Part shown: in pieces, positions 1 through 12,300 of the stretch | Layout: every line of letters starts with the position of its first letter | Position numbering within the stretch: the stretch's first letter is position 1 | Origin: Stereocaulon alpinum | Lineage: Eukaryota > Ascomycota > Lecanoromycetes > Lecanorales > Stereocaulaceae | Direction of reading: 5' to 3' | Assembly (NCBI GenBank): GCA_018257865.1 | Contig: JAEUBA010000084.1 | Coordinates: 1 to 64,000 of the forward strand | Length of the DNA: 64,000 bases | Translations under genes and position numbers: made by a program | The notes under the pieces: generated by a model | Databases searched by the model: none | What the model saw: only the letters and a program-made list of their open reading frames with translations | What the model was told of the DNA's origin: nothing

Positions 1-1070
1 TAGGACTAAGGCCGTAGGGCTATCTAAGTATATAATATTAATTATTACTAAGTAATTAAATTATAGGTCGTTTTTAATAGTAAATTTAAACCTTCCTAGC
101 GATCTTCTATATTTCTAGTAAGTCGAGTAGAACTTATCTAGTCGATTAATAGTATCCTAGTCGAAACGATAGCTAGAGCGCTTTAGCAAGCGTACTAGGC
201 GTATTATCGATAGATAGCCGAAGCGGTAGTATAGGCGTCGGAGATCCTACTCTATTAATTAGCTACTTATAATACCGTTATTAGTATAGGTGTTAATATA
301 GGCGTATAATAGCGAGGTCCCCTAAGTAAGGAATAGGTAACTATATAGCCTTATAATAGGGACTTATCTATTACCGCTAACTAAGTAATTAGTAAGGTTA
401 TTAAAATAAAAACCTGCCTAGTTAAGGTCTCGTAGGCAGAGAAGGAATAGTATATTAGCGTTAATAATATAGAGTTCGATAACACTAATTAGTAAATCGA
501 CGGTAATAGTACCTTTTAATAAGGCGTCGTTAATATCGAATTTAAACCTAGCGCTACTAGCCTTATTAGTGTTAATATTAACGTCTTACTTACGCCGTAG
601 TACTAAATATTAATTATAGCCTACTAAGGAGTTATAGGTAGCGCCTATATTAATTATAAGGCCGTAGAAGTAGCTATCGCCGTATCTTTTAGCGGGGCGG
701 TAAGTTACTTCTCCTTAGATATTAATATTAATATTATCCTAGATAGATAGTGCCTTAGTAACGGTATATAAAGTCGCCTAATTAGCTAGCTTTTAGTATA
801 CAGCCTTACCGTTAATAGTACCTATAGATATTAGGAAAGATTTATCGTTATCTTAATTAGCTGGATCGTTAGTAGTATCTTTAATAGTACTGCCTTCGCT
901 ATCTTCTTCTTTTTCGCCTTTAAAGTCGGTAAGGTATTACTTAAAGCTACGTTAGTATTCTTCTTTAGGGTAATTAGTTAACTAGTATCCTTCCTTCTTA
1001 TAGATAAAGTATCGCTTTTTATTTATAGAGTCGCGGTCGTAGTAAGAATTACTAGAATTAGTAGAGTTAT
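1..1070 (-). mobile_element. RIP-degraded copia-like retroelement, protease to integrase part
   Basis: Read on the minus strand this stretch gives a degenerate zinc-knuckle region near 1000-1060 (KKRYFI.KKEG), an aspartic-protease-like part, and near 1-200 a pre-integrase region of the kind seen in fungal Ty1/copia-type elements (pattern HxxxxHxxxxCxxC, then a basic F-K-x-T segment). Most breaks are TAA or TAG where CAA, CAG or TGG is expected. It continues across E1: joining 1065 to 7860 on the minus strand gives an unbroken gag-to-zinc-knuckle reading. Bases 1066-1070 (gttat) are one copy of the E1 target duplication. The element runs off the left edge. Family assignment is from motif pattern only. 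Confidence 0.6.
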
Positions 1071-1305
1071 TGTGAAGGACTAGCACGCCGGCTCAACACC
1101 GGCGGTAGTAGTATAAGAGACGTGAAGTAGCTGTAGGAGTAAAGGTATATTTATTACCCCCGTAGTAGTAGGAACTAATTCTTAAGGAACTTAGAATATT
1201 AGGGGAATCTAGGATAGATATATATTCGCTAAGATCCTACCCCCTAGTTATATTATATTACGTGAGCCGGCGGACCCTTAGCGTATATATAGGATAGAGT
1301 TTATA
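1071..1305 (-). repeat. E1 3' LTR (235 bp)
   Basis: Pairs with 7620-7854 over exactly 235 bp. On the plus strand it starts tgtgaaggac and ends agtttata. It keeps CA and TG sites (ctcaacaccgg, gtgaag, gctgtagg) that are TA in the partner LTR, so it is the less mutated copy of the two. Confidence 0.95.
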
Positions 1306-1699
1306 AGTATCTCCCCCTCTAAGGCCTTAGTCCCTAGGTACTATAGTATAACTAGATTACTTATTAAAAAACCTTCAAACCTAATTAGGAAATATAAGGG
1401 AAAAGAGTTAATCTAATAAGATATCGTTAAATCGGCTTATACTATATATATAGAACACCTATTAGGTATAGCCGCAAAGCGCGTCGTTTAGAAACTTTAT
1501 AAGATATATACGTAAAGGCGTGCCGTAGGCGCGTTATTATTATAGTTATTTATATATATTAGTATTATAGGCGCCGGCGAGTAACAGGCGCGTACTAAGG
1601 TTATTATTATTTTAAATAGCTTTATAGCTAGGCGGCGACGTAGTAATAGCGCTTACGAATATAAGAACCCTAATTACCCCGCCTAACTTTCTCTTCCTT

Positions 1700-2460
1700 A
1701 TAATACCTCCTATTCTTATATATACCCTAAATATTAGCTGTATACCAGCGCGTATAGGTTATACTAATATTCTTATAGTAATTCTTATCCCTATATATAT
1801 ATATTTAAACACTCTAAATATTCTAAATATTATAAGTGCGCTATTATCCCTTTAGCGGGCGTTATTATTAATATACTAACTTAGGTAGAATATTAATATA
1901 CTGCTTCCTTATAGAACTTACTTCTATATTAGAAATAATACTTACGTTTAAGGTAAGTCTCCCCCCTACGATCGCTATACTAACGGTTATTATAGGCTTA
2001 ACTAATATTACGAGGTATATTCGCCGGCTCTAAGACGGCGCTTATATATTAACTTACTTAGATTCCCCGCCCTTTTTAGAGGCGTATATAGGCCTTATTA
2101 CGTCGTAATACTTATACTAGCTAGTTAAGAAGAGTATAGCGTAAGAGGAAGAAGATTAGTAAAGAGATAACTTAGTAATATAAAGTATAGGGTTTAATAG
2201 TATTAACTAGTAGGTTAGCCCCGAATATAATCGCTAACCTATAGGGTTAACTTTATACGGCCTAATAGTATATTAAGGAGTTAGAGGAGCTTATAGCTAG
2301 TTTTAAGGAGGAGTTTAAGGCCCTTAATTAATAAATTATTAATCTTAAAGCGGATAATAGCCCTCCGGCGGAATATCGTAAAGATAGTCCTAACTAAAGT
2401 AGTTTCGATTCTAAATTAGATTAATACTATAATTATTAGCGTCTACTCAGCCCCCTATTA
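1700..2460 (+). pseudogene. E1 antisense ORF: basic patch plus coiled coil
   Basis: On the strand opposite to gag-pol, the frame with codons starting at 2161 stays readable if TAA/TAG are taken as mutated glutamine codons. It gives a basic patch (RKRKKIS, about 2134-2160), then S-R-L-A-P (about 2209-2223), then a heptad-like stretch including the segment KELEELIASFKEEFKAL (about 2275-2325), and a polar tail to about 2460. The same order of motifs occurs at the same place in E2, which argues for a real protein. A TATA-like tataag (1660) and a CT-rich stretch (1681-1700) precede it. The start codon is unknown because RIP removes ATG. No family is recognised. Confidence 0.55.
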
Positions 2461-2749
2461 AGTTATATATAGTAAAGACTACTTAGGAATACTAGTTTAT
2501 AGTACCTTCTAAGTACCTATCTTAGGTCTACTAATATTAAATATACTTATATACGATATATCCCCGACGTATATAGTATTAGTTAATAGCAAAATAATTC
2601 TATTTACCTATACCTTAGTATAAGTAAGTAAGTGTAATTTTATATAGAGGAGAGCGCTTATAGTATAATACCTATAACTTATATCGTCGCCGCCGCTTAC
2701 CTACTACCTTAGGTAGTAGTTAAGTAGCTAGAGATTATATACGCTTACT

Positions 2750-5700
2750 ACCCGCCTACTTATTATAGGTTCGTATTAATTCTTAAGTATTATTAAGCTT
2801 ATTATCTAGTAGCTACTAGTTATATTCTTTACCCTAGCTAGTCTATTTAACCTTATACTAGATACCCTCTTTATTCCTAACCTTATCTATAATCTCTTTA
2901 ACTTCCTATATTTCCTTATTATTAATAAGTTCTAAGGCTTATATAAAGGTTACCGCCGCCTTATTAATATCGCGAAGGTAGTATAGTTCTAGTAGGGAAA
3001 TATAAAAGGTATTATAGATCTAGTAAGTATTTAGAAGTAGTAGGTAGTACGCCTACGCTCTAATCTTATCTATAATCTTAAAAGGGCCTACGGATTTATA
3101 AGATAATTTCTTACTTAGGCGTTTTTACTTAAGATTTTTAGTTAATAATATTACTAAGTCTCTAACCTTATAGCTTTAAGGTTTATAATTCTTATTATAC
3201 TACTTAACTTATAAATCTTAGGCTCGCTATAGGCGCTCCGTAGCTTCGTCTCTTAATACTTATAGTAGTCGAATCCTCTTATTTATAGTAGGTATCCTCT
3301 CTTCTAGGGGCTTATCCTTAAGTTCCTAGCGAAGTTCGGGGTAGTATCTATATATTAGAAAGAACGGTGTCGTTCTAATAGAGGAATAAAGACTATTTAT
3401 ATAGGCGAATTCTACTATAGGTAGCTATCTAGCCTAAGTCGTCTAATTATCGTTTATAAAAATACGTAAATAGTGCTTTAGTACCTAATTCTAGCGTTCC
3501 GTCTAACTATTAGTCTATAGATAAAAGGCGGTACTTAGGCGGCGCTTAATCTTAGAATAGAAGTAAATTACTAACTAAAAGGCGCTTATAAAAATAGAGC
3601 CTTTATTACTAATAATACTATTAGGTATACCGTAGCGGTAGACTATTTCAGTATAAAACAGCTCCGCTAGTTCAGCGGTATTAATTATTACCTAAGTAGG
3701 TAGATACTATACTATTTTAGTAAATCTATCTACTATTACTAGGATATAGTTATAAACTATATTCCGGTATTTACTAGGGGGTAACCTAGTAATAAAATCT
3801 ATAGAAAGTTCTTTTTAAGGCTTATTAGTAATTAGTAGTAAACTTAATTCGCTATAGGGGTGATAGCGGGGTACCTTTATTCTTTAGTAGATATTATAAG
3901 TTTTAATATAGTTAGTAACTTATTTAGCGGCCCCGTTCTAATAGTATTTACGGGTAAGTAACTTATATATCTTCTTAGTACTAAAGTACCCCGTAAGAGG
4001 GTTATTATAGTATCTACTAATAAGTTCTTCCTATAAGGCTTCGTCCCTAGGAATATAGAGGCGATCCTTATACTACAGTAGCCCTTTTAAGTCTAAGGAC
4101 TAAGTATTACTACGTAGATAGTAGCGTTACAGCGTACTTTTATTATAAAAAGATTTCGCCTAATTATCTATATCTTATAGCTCTTAGACTAAAGTCTTTA
4201 TTAACCTTTAGGGTTCCTTATAAGCTAGTTTAGTAATAGTCTTCGTTTCCTTTTAGGGGATAATAACTTAGATTCCTATAATCTAGAATACTAGCGCTAT
4301 CGCTATAACTAACTCCTTACTTCCTTTATCCTTATTCTATAAGGCAAGCTTATTTTATAATATAGGTAGAAGTTTAGTATTCAGTAGTAAAATACCCTTA
4401 TAATTAAAGCAGCGCGAAGGCGGATCTATAGGATTTAATTTACCGGTATAGTAAATAATTTTAAAGTCGAAGGTAGTAAGCTTTAGCGCCTATCTAGCTT
4501 AATAAGAATTTAACTCCTTCTACTTTATAAAGCCCTTAAGATTATTATAATTAGTAAGGATCTTAATAGTAAATAAACTTCCTTCTAGGTAATATTACTA
4601 TTATTTTATTACTACTATAATAGCGAGCAATTCTTAGTTATAGACCTTATAATTCTATTCCGTAGGGATTATCTTTTAAGACTAGAATATAACTAGACGC
4701 TAGTAGCTATTATTATTAGGTTAGGTAAATACCGCAGCTATAGCGAAGTTAGAGGTATTAGTCTTAACTTATAACTACTTTTCCGAATTAAAGTAGCGTA
4801 GAAACGGCGCGGAAGTAAAGATATCTTAGAGCTTTATAAAAGCTCTTTTAGTATTATTATTCTAATCTAGTTAGCTAGTTTTCTTTCCGTCTTTACTACC
4901 TTTAAGTAAGTTAGTTAGAGGCGCAGCTATAGCGGAATAGTTATAGATAAAGCGCCTATAGAAGTTTATAAAGCCTAAAAAGACTTATACCTCCCTAAAG
5001 GTCTTTAGCTAAGGCTAGTCCTTAATAGTCGCTACGCGTTCCTAATCTATTACTACGCCGTCGGTAGATATAATAAACCTAAGGAATTTAACCCTTTTAG
5101 TACTAAACTAATATTTCTTTAGGTTAGCGTATAGCGAAAACTAACGTAGTTATTCTAGTACTTACTTAATATACCGCTAGTAGTCCGCCGGATCCGTACT
5201 ATATATTAGGATATTATCTAGATATACTATATATATTATATTAATAAGCCTACTAAGGGCCCTATTAATATATACTTAAAATATTACCGGCGTATTAGCG
5301 AGCCTAAAAGGTATAACTAAATATTTAAAGTAGCTGTAGTAGGTATATAACGTAGTCTTCTACTTATTACCTTCTTTAATTCAGATCCTATAATAGGTAT
5401 CCTTTAGGTCTAACTTCGTAAACTTTTTAGATCTATATAGGCGGTCTAATATCTTAGTAATTAGGGGTAGAGGGTACTAATTTTTAAGAGTTACTATATT
5501 TAGCCTATAATAATCTATATAAAGACGTAGCCTACTATCCTTCTTTAGTATAAAGAGGATAGGTAATCTAGCTAAAGAAGTTAAGCAGCGGATCTAGCCT
5601 TTTACTAATATATTATTAAGATAACGCCGCAGCTCCGCTAGCTTAGTTTAGGAAAGGTTATAGAGAGGCTTATAAGGCGGTTCTCTACCTTCTAGTATCT

Positions 5701-7600
5701 TAATAGCGTAGTCCCCTTCCTTAAATATAGGTAGGGTGCCCGCCTTATTACTTAAGAAGATATTAGAGAACTCTAGTAGCTCCTTTAGAATCTATCTTAG
5801 GCTTCCTTTATCTAGCGTATATATAGCTACTATAGTATATATAATAGTATAGACTTTAGGCTCCTATTAGAGATAGTAGCCGAAGCTAATAGGGTCTTTA
5901 ACTTCTAATTTCTAAGAGTTAACTTTAAAGCGCTATTAGCCCGCCGACGGATTAAGAAGGATATTTATCTAACTTAGACCTAGTATATTAATTACTATAT
6001 TAGGACCCTTTTAATTAATAGTATAGAAAAGTATACTATACTCCTTACTATATCCCTAGCTATTAATTAATATATATTAGAATTAATATATACCGTAAAT
6101 ATATATACCTAAGCTACTTAATAATTCCGGTAGTAGTAAGTTAGTAGTATAAGGTTATAAGTCCTATTAGACTATAAACTTCTAAGAGATTAAATTTAAC
6201 TACGAACCTATATCTAGTAGGGCGAGAACCTACTATAGGCTACTTTCGAGCTTTATCTAACCCTTTATTAGGATAGAAGGATATACCTCTACTTTTTAGT
6301 TCGTCCCCGCTTTTAAGGCTATTAAGGGGATAGATCGTTTTTTATTAATACTATACTAATAGTAGTATAGGTAGAGGACTTTTAGAGGTTAGGGTAGTAA
6401 GGACTTTTATAGCCTAGCTTCTAATAATTATAGTAGATAATCTTAACGTCTAGCTCCGAATTAACTTTCTATTTTAAACTTTTTATATAAAGATACTATT
6501 ACGCTAAAGGCGCGCTATTACTCCTTAGACCTAACTTATTAGGTTTAGAGATATAATATTCTAGTAGGCGACTTCTAAGTAACTTAGAGCCCCTAATAGT
6601 AGACTTTCTATAACTAACTAAGACGGCTCTACGCTACTCGCGTACTATAGTATTCTCCTATATAATAGCTTATATAATAATATCTTCCTAATTATTAGAT
6701 ACCCTACTAGTACTAAGAATTTTATTTTTTAGTTCTAGTCTTAGCTTAGCTAGGAAGAGGTTAGCTTTTATCTCTAATACTATAGGTAGTAGGTTAGCTT
6801 CTAACTCCTCTAAGTAGGCCTTAAATATAGTAACCTTTTAATCTAAATATTACTTAGCTTCTTTAAACCTTTTATAGGCGAAGAGATAGTAGTTTATAGG
6901 ATCCGCTACTAAATTATATAGGAACTACTCGAAAAATATAAATAAGATACTATCCTAACCTTAGTCCTTAATATAGGTATTCTACTAAGTATTTAGGTTA
7001 TCCTCTAGGGTATCTATATAGTAAACTATCCTTAATAATTCGGTAGTAAAGTATTCTAGACTCTTTAGGAACTTCTTTTCTAAGTTAGCGAACTAGCGTA
7101 AGTATTTACCTTCGCTAGCACCCTTATAGGCCTATATATTATTAAGGCGAAAACTCTTTACTACTAATAGTATTTAGTATAGAAGTAGGTTTATTATTAG
7201 TCTAACGGCGGGTGTAATTAGTTATTTAGGAATTTATTAGCTAGTAATATTAACTAAGCGCGACGGCTTATTAATAATAGTATTATCTTCTAACTCTTCG
7301 ACTATCCCTATTAGTATTCTAATTATAGATTGCGATCTTAAGTATTAAATTATCTTATTTTTAGCTTCGAGTGCTAATAATTCGCGAATTCGCTTTAGGC
7401 GCTAATTAGTAGCTTAGGCTTCGCGTATACGCTAATCTAGCGTAGCGTCGTCTATCTCTAAGGTCTTAGTAGATACGTTATTAGTCTCTTAGCGCTCTAT
7501 TTTATTAACGTTATCGCCTTTTTCGATAGGGGGGTTAGTTATAGCGCTGCGACTGCGCTAACGACCTAATATCGCAGTAACTCTAGGCCTCTCCCTTTAA
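2750..7600 (-). pseudogene. E1 gag-pol remnant (gag, PR, RT, RH, IN, chromodomain)
   Basis: Landmarks on the minus strand: zinc knuckle Y-x2-Y-x4-K/H-x4-P near 6440 (Cys codons changed to Tyr); protease L-A-L-L-D-x-G-S near 6200; RT motif K-N-x-Y-P-L-P-L followed by T-K-L-D-L near 5480-5420; a C-terminal chromodomain with E-V-K-E-I-I-D and I-Q-Y-K-V-K near 2850. Cys to Tyr, Gln to stop, Trp to stop and Met to Ile are all G-to-A or C-to-T changes. The product would be the polyprotein of a Metaviridae chromovirus. It cannot be made now. Confidence 0.85.
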
Positions 7601-7619
7601 AAGGTAGAAGAATTAGAAC

Positions 7620-7854
7620 TATAAAGGACTAGCACGCCGGCTTAATACTAGCGGTAGTAATATAAAAGATATAAAGTAGCTATAGGAGTAAAGGTATATT
7701 TATTACCCCCGTAGTAGTAGGAACTAATTCTTAAGGAACTTAGAATATTAGGGGAATCTAGGATAGATATATATTCGCTAAGATCCTACCCCCTAGTTAT
7801 ATTATATTACGTGAGCCGGCGGACCCTTAGCGTATATATAGGATAGAGTTTATA
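7620..7854 (-). repeat. E1 5' LTR (235 bp)
   Basis: Same length as 1071-1305. Differences checked at its start are all transitions at CA/TG sites (tgtgaagg to tataaagg; ctcaacacc to cttaatact). Followed by the target duplication gttat at 7855-7859. Confidence 0.95.
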
Positions 7855-7859
7855 GTTAT

Positions 7860-8357
7860 ATCTTAGCTTACTTAGATATCTTAATTAGCTACGACTACTA
7901 GATTCGCAGTTATAACTACTAGATTTATAGTTTTAGTAGCGACGATCTATATATATTATTTCGCTTAGCGATAAGACGCTACGGCGGTCTTATAAGGCTA
8001 TAGATAATTAGAGGTCTTAGATAAGATTTTATATAGTATCTAGTAGTTTTCGGTAGACGATCTCGTAGGTAGGTATAAACTTATAAGTAGTAATTATCTT
8101 CTAGTAGATAAAGCTATCCCCGTAAAAGTTCTTATCTAAGCTATATTATAGCTCTCTTAGTTTTAATATTATAGTATCTAGGTACTCCGTTAAGGTTTTA
8201 TCTTTATTACTATTAATAAATAGTTATAAGGATACGCTATTCTATTTATTAAGGTAGACGATTTAGTATTCTCTTCCTTTAAAGTTTCCTTTAAAGGTAA
8301 GCTATAGAGAGTCTAAGTTTATTAATAAGAAGGAAGATTAATTACTAAAATAGAAAT
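7860..8357 (-). mobile_element. Copia-like host element, C-terminal gag part
   Basis: On the minus strand this reads as gag (T-L-T-E-Y-L-D-x-I near 8190, R-E-L-x-Y-S-L-D near 8150, then a C-terminal D-R-R-Y). It is the downstream continuation of the gag in 8696-9090, interrupted by the solo LTR, and it continues into 1-1065 across E1. Bases 8353-8357 (gaaat) are one copy of the solo-LTR target duplication. Confidence 0.6.
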
Positions 8358-8695
8358 TGTTATAGTGTGGCCTTATAAGCCATACCTACCATATTACCGC
8401 TAAGACTCACCGTATCCTAGATAACTAGGTTTATTAAACAAGGTCTGATATTTATTAGACACCAGCGCGGTGGGTCCCTGAACCTAATATTAACCTAAGT
8501 TAACATCGACCCTTAGTAGGCCTAGCCTAGCCTAGCCGGGATTCCCTATTAGGAAATAAGCTTTAGTAGCTCCTATATCTAGAGCTACTACCCCCGTCCT
8601 ATTTCTATTTCCTTATCTTTCGTCTTGGCTTACTCCTGTATCTAAGTCCTTGCTATAGAATCAATAATACCCCGTCTACGTCCCGTTCCCTAACA
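8358..8695. repeat. Solo LTR, hardly RIP-mutated (338 bp)
   Basis: Starts tgttatagtgtgg and ends ttccctaaca, so the ends are inverted TGTTA/TAACA, and it is flanked on both sides by gaaat (8353-8357 and 8696-8700). No internal region is present, so it is a solo LTR left by recombination between two LTRs. Unlike everything around it, it keeps CA and TG (ccatacctaccatatt, gactcaccg, gtctgata). This implies late arrival or escape from RIP as a single copy. Length and ends fit a copia-type LTR; orientation is not certain. Confidence 0.9.
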
Positions 8696-9090
8696 GAAAT
8701 TAAGTATATTATTACGTAGTATATATTAAAAAGCTATATAGAGCTTAGTTAACGGTATCCCTACGTTAGAGATAGTAGCTAAAAAGATCTTTAGCTTATA
8801 GTTAAAGGAGTCGCTTCTTCTATTATATTTTATCTCTTCAGTATAGAGCTTAGTTAACGCAGTAAGTTCTTAGGAAAGGTTTTACTCCTAGTAATTAGTA
8901 ATAGCGTTATAGATCTTAAAACTATTAATTAGGGCGGTTTAGAAGCGTATTATATTAAATAGCGTACTAAGTGTTTCGGTTTTTACTAAGGTAGGCGTGC
9001 TAGGCGTGTTAGAGTTAACTAAGGTAGGCGTACTAGACGTATTAAAGTCATTTTCTAAGGTAGGCGTACTAGGCGTATTAGAGTTACTAG
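8696..9090 (-). mobile_element. Copia-like host element, central gag part
   Basis: The minus strand reads D-S-F-N-Y-K-L-K-I-F followed about 14 residues later by A-F (about 8800-8710), a gag pattern known from fungal copia-type elements. Its 5' part carries a short tandem repeat (8988-9090). It is separated from its upstream part (22101-22570) by E3 plus nested E2. Bases 9086-9090 (actag) are one copy of the E3 target duplication. Confidence 0.6.
8988..9090. repeat. Minisatellite, three copies of a ~33-36 bp unit
   Basis: Three consecutive units start aaggtaggcgt(g/a)ctag and run 33 to 36 bases. E3 is inserted in the last unit. The array lies inside the gag reading of the copia-like host. 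It may have coded for a repetitive peptide; nothing more can be said. Confidence 0.75.
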
Positions 9091-9312
9091 TGTTACGGGC
9101 TAGCCTTTCGTTACTTACTAGTCCTTTGTTACTTACTAGTGTTTATACACGTTGGCGTTAATCTAACGCTAGGTCCCTTTGGCCTTAGCGCCTACTAAGC
9201 TGCGTCCCTAATATATTATATATACGCTCTATATATATAGCTTTCCTTCCTTAGATTTATTCTCCTAGTCTAATAATACCCCTATTAACTCGCTCTAAGC
9301 CGGCCCCTAATA
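9091..9312 (+). repeat. E3 5' LTR (222 bp)
   Basis: Starts tgttacgggctagcc and ends ggcccctaata. Pairs with 21879-22100 over the same length; differences are transitions at CA/TG sites (for example acacgttggc against atacgttagc). Confidence 0.95.
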
Positions 9313-12300
9313 TTAGAATAAATCTTATAACTTACCCCTACCCTTATAAGTATATCAGCGAGGTTAAATAAATAATATAAACCTACTTAGTATTTAACCC
9401 TACTAAGGTAGTAGAAGAAACTAAATGACCCGCTAGAGGCGAAGACTATAAGGAGTAGTTACTAGTAGACGAAGCCGTTAGGATAGTACTTTAAAGCTGA
9501 AGAGGTACTAGCCTATAAACTATCGATAATTAAAAGAGGCTACGGCCTACTACTATAATATTACTAGTACTAGCGGGTGTTAAAGAAAATTTCTATAAAC
9601 CTAATAATACGATTCTAATCCTACTATAGTAACCCTACTTACCTAAATACTAAGTACCTTAGTCTTCGTCCCTCTACCTACCTATCCACCCTACCTAAAT
9701 TCGCTACCGTATACTTATATACTATCTCGTAAGAGTATACGCTAAAGTATACCTCCTAACCGTCTAGGATTCTTATCTAGAAGTTAATCCCTAGTACCTA
9801 TACCCTCTCCTTTAGATCCTAATAACCCCCTACCCTTAATTAAAACTTCTAAGCTAGAAGATATAGGGGACTTAAGCTTTAAGGAAGCTACTAAAAAAAT
9901 AGTTACTATACCCCCTCCGCTAACTACTAATATAGGTAATACGCTAGCCTTTACTAAGGCCTAGACTACCTTTATAATAACTACTATCTAGGCTGCTATA
10001 GTAGCGGCCCTTATAGCGAATACCCTCCCGCCTACGCCTCCTAATCCCTAACGTTAGTAGAGAGCCCTTACCGCTAATCTCCAGCTATTAATAGATTATT
10101 ACCTTCCTAAGCCTACCTCTAGTAGCTCTCCTATTAATCTATTTAAAATTAAGTATCCTCGTAATCGTTTTAGTAATTATAAGGGTAAGGTTAAGTATAA
10201 TTCGTAGAAGATAGTAATAAAGCTATTTATTAAGGAATACCCTACTAACTTCTAAAAAGGATTAAAGTAAGTCTCTACCTACTTTAAATACTCCTCTAGC
10301 GAAGCTTAAACCTTAATCCTTTAGTATATAGATCCTAATTATATAAGCCCTACTAAGAACGCCTCTAATATCTTAAAGATACTAGACTAGCGTTTTTTTA
10401 ATTATAATTATATCTAGTCTACCCGCCTTATATATTATAAGCTTAAAATAGGATTAATAACCTATAATAATTTCCGGATTAAATTTACCTAGCTTATAAC
10501 TATAGGAAAAATTAATACGAAGCGCTAGTTTAAGGATCTATATAAGAAAATCTCCCCTACCCTAAAAAGGGATATCCGTACTAAGAAATATAAGATAAAT
10601 AAGGACTATACTACCCTTAACGAGTTCCTTATAGTCGCTAATTAGGAGATACGTAATATTAGAGCTAAAGAAGCTATAATAAAGCCTTATCTAAATACTA
10701 ACCCTTATAGTATCCTTAAGATAAGGAGCTGGTAAGCCCCCTTACCTACTCTAATCCCTTATACGGACCGCTAAGTTACCTTTAGAGGTATAACTACCCG
10801 CTCCCCCTCTAATACCTATAAAGAGGAATATTATAAGGAGGAGCGTCCTATATCGAAGGATAAGCCGAAGTATTTCTACTATAATAAGGAAGGCTACTTC
10901 GCTACCGAATACCTTAAGTATCTCTATAAAGCAGTATAAGAAGTCGCTAGCGAAGACGAGGACGTTAGAAATACTAGAGAAGTTAAGGAGTTATTAGATT
11001 TAGAAAACTAGCTATCTTTAGGGAAGTCGCCCCTAAGGACCTACTATTCTTATTATCTATAGAATTCTATAATCCCTTTAGTAGACGCTTATTTATATAT
11101 CCTATTACCTTAATAGCTTAGGATAAGGAATATAAATTAAAAGCTTTTACTAATACTAGTGCTACTATATACTTATTTATTAATAAAAAAGAAGTATAAA
11201 TCCTTTCTAATACCCTTAATATTATCCCTATTCCCCTTTCTAAACCCCGATACCTTTACGGATATAATAGTAAAATATGAAGGAAGCCCGTTACCTATAC
11301 TATCTATCCCTTAATATAGGTTAGCGACTATATAGAGTCTACTATACCTATACTTATTACTAACTTAGGTAATTAATATATTATCCTTAGTAAGCTATAG
11401 ATAAATAAGTATAAGGTCCTACTAGATATAGTAGATAATCGTATTATCTTTATACTAGGGTATTACGACTATACGGGTATACCTACGCCTAAGCCGCCTA
11501 CCTCTAGTCTAGGAGTTAAAGCCAAATTAACTACCTTAAAGTCGGTAAAGTCTACTAAGATCGCTGTAGTAAAATCTAAGCTAAAGAAGGTTAGCCCTAC
11601 TTAGCCTACTCCTCCCCCGCCTAAAGAAAATAAGGTATTAGATATTAGTTAAATTAGTAGTGCAGCCTTCTACCTGCTAGCCTAGAATCTAAAGAAGTAC
11701 TAAGTTTAGTACTTCTCTATAACCCTTACTAAAATAGACTATTAACTAAGAAAAGATATTCTAACGGAAGTAATACGTAAGACTACCGTCTATACTAAGG
11801 ATAATATTAAAAAGAAGCTCCTAAAGGAGTACTATAACTTAATTAATATCTTCGATAAAGATAAGGTAAAGGTTCTCCCTCCGTATTAACTATATAATTA
11901 TAAGATTAAATTAGGGCTAGGGAAGAAGCTACTATAGAGCTAACTATACCTAATATCTAGCTTTAAGCTATAAAAGGTGAAAGAATACCTTAAAGAGAAT
12001 CTAAAGAAGGGCTTTATCTTACTAAGTACCGCTCCGTACGCGTCCCCTATACTATTTATATAGAAGAAGGATAGTAGCTTAAGATTCTGCGTAGACTACT
12101 ATAGACTTAATACTATTATAATTCGGAACCGCTATCCGATCCTATTAATTAAAGAAGCCTTAGCTTATATAGTAGGTTATAAGTACCTTACTAAGCTCGA
12201 TATTATTACTATATTTAATAAGCTTAGAATATATCTAGATAGTAAGGACTATACTACCTTTACTACTTCTTTCGGAGCGTTTAAATACTATATATTACCT

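Larger units (their letters stand above)
1071..7854 (-). mobile_element. E1: Ty3/gypsy chromovirus, full length, RIP-mutated
   Basis: A complete LTR retrotransposon bounded by two 235-bp LTRs and flanked by the 5-bp duplication gttat (1066-1070 and 7855-7859). Gag-pol reads on the minus strand, so the LTR at 7620-7854 is the 5' one. A purine tract (minus-strand reading of 1311-1320) lies just before the 3' LTR, as expected. Order on the minus strand: gag, zinc knuckle (about 6440), protease (about 6200), reverse transcriptase (about 5580-5150), RNase H, integrase, chromodomain (about 2920-2750). About 1.4 kb separates the chromodomain from the 3' LTR and holds an extra frame on the opposite strand. 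It is inactive: stops occur throughout. Confidence 0.93.
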
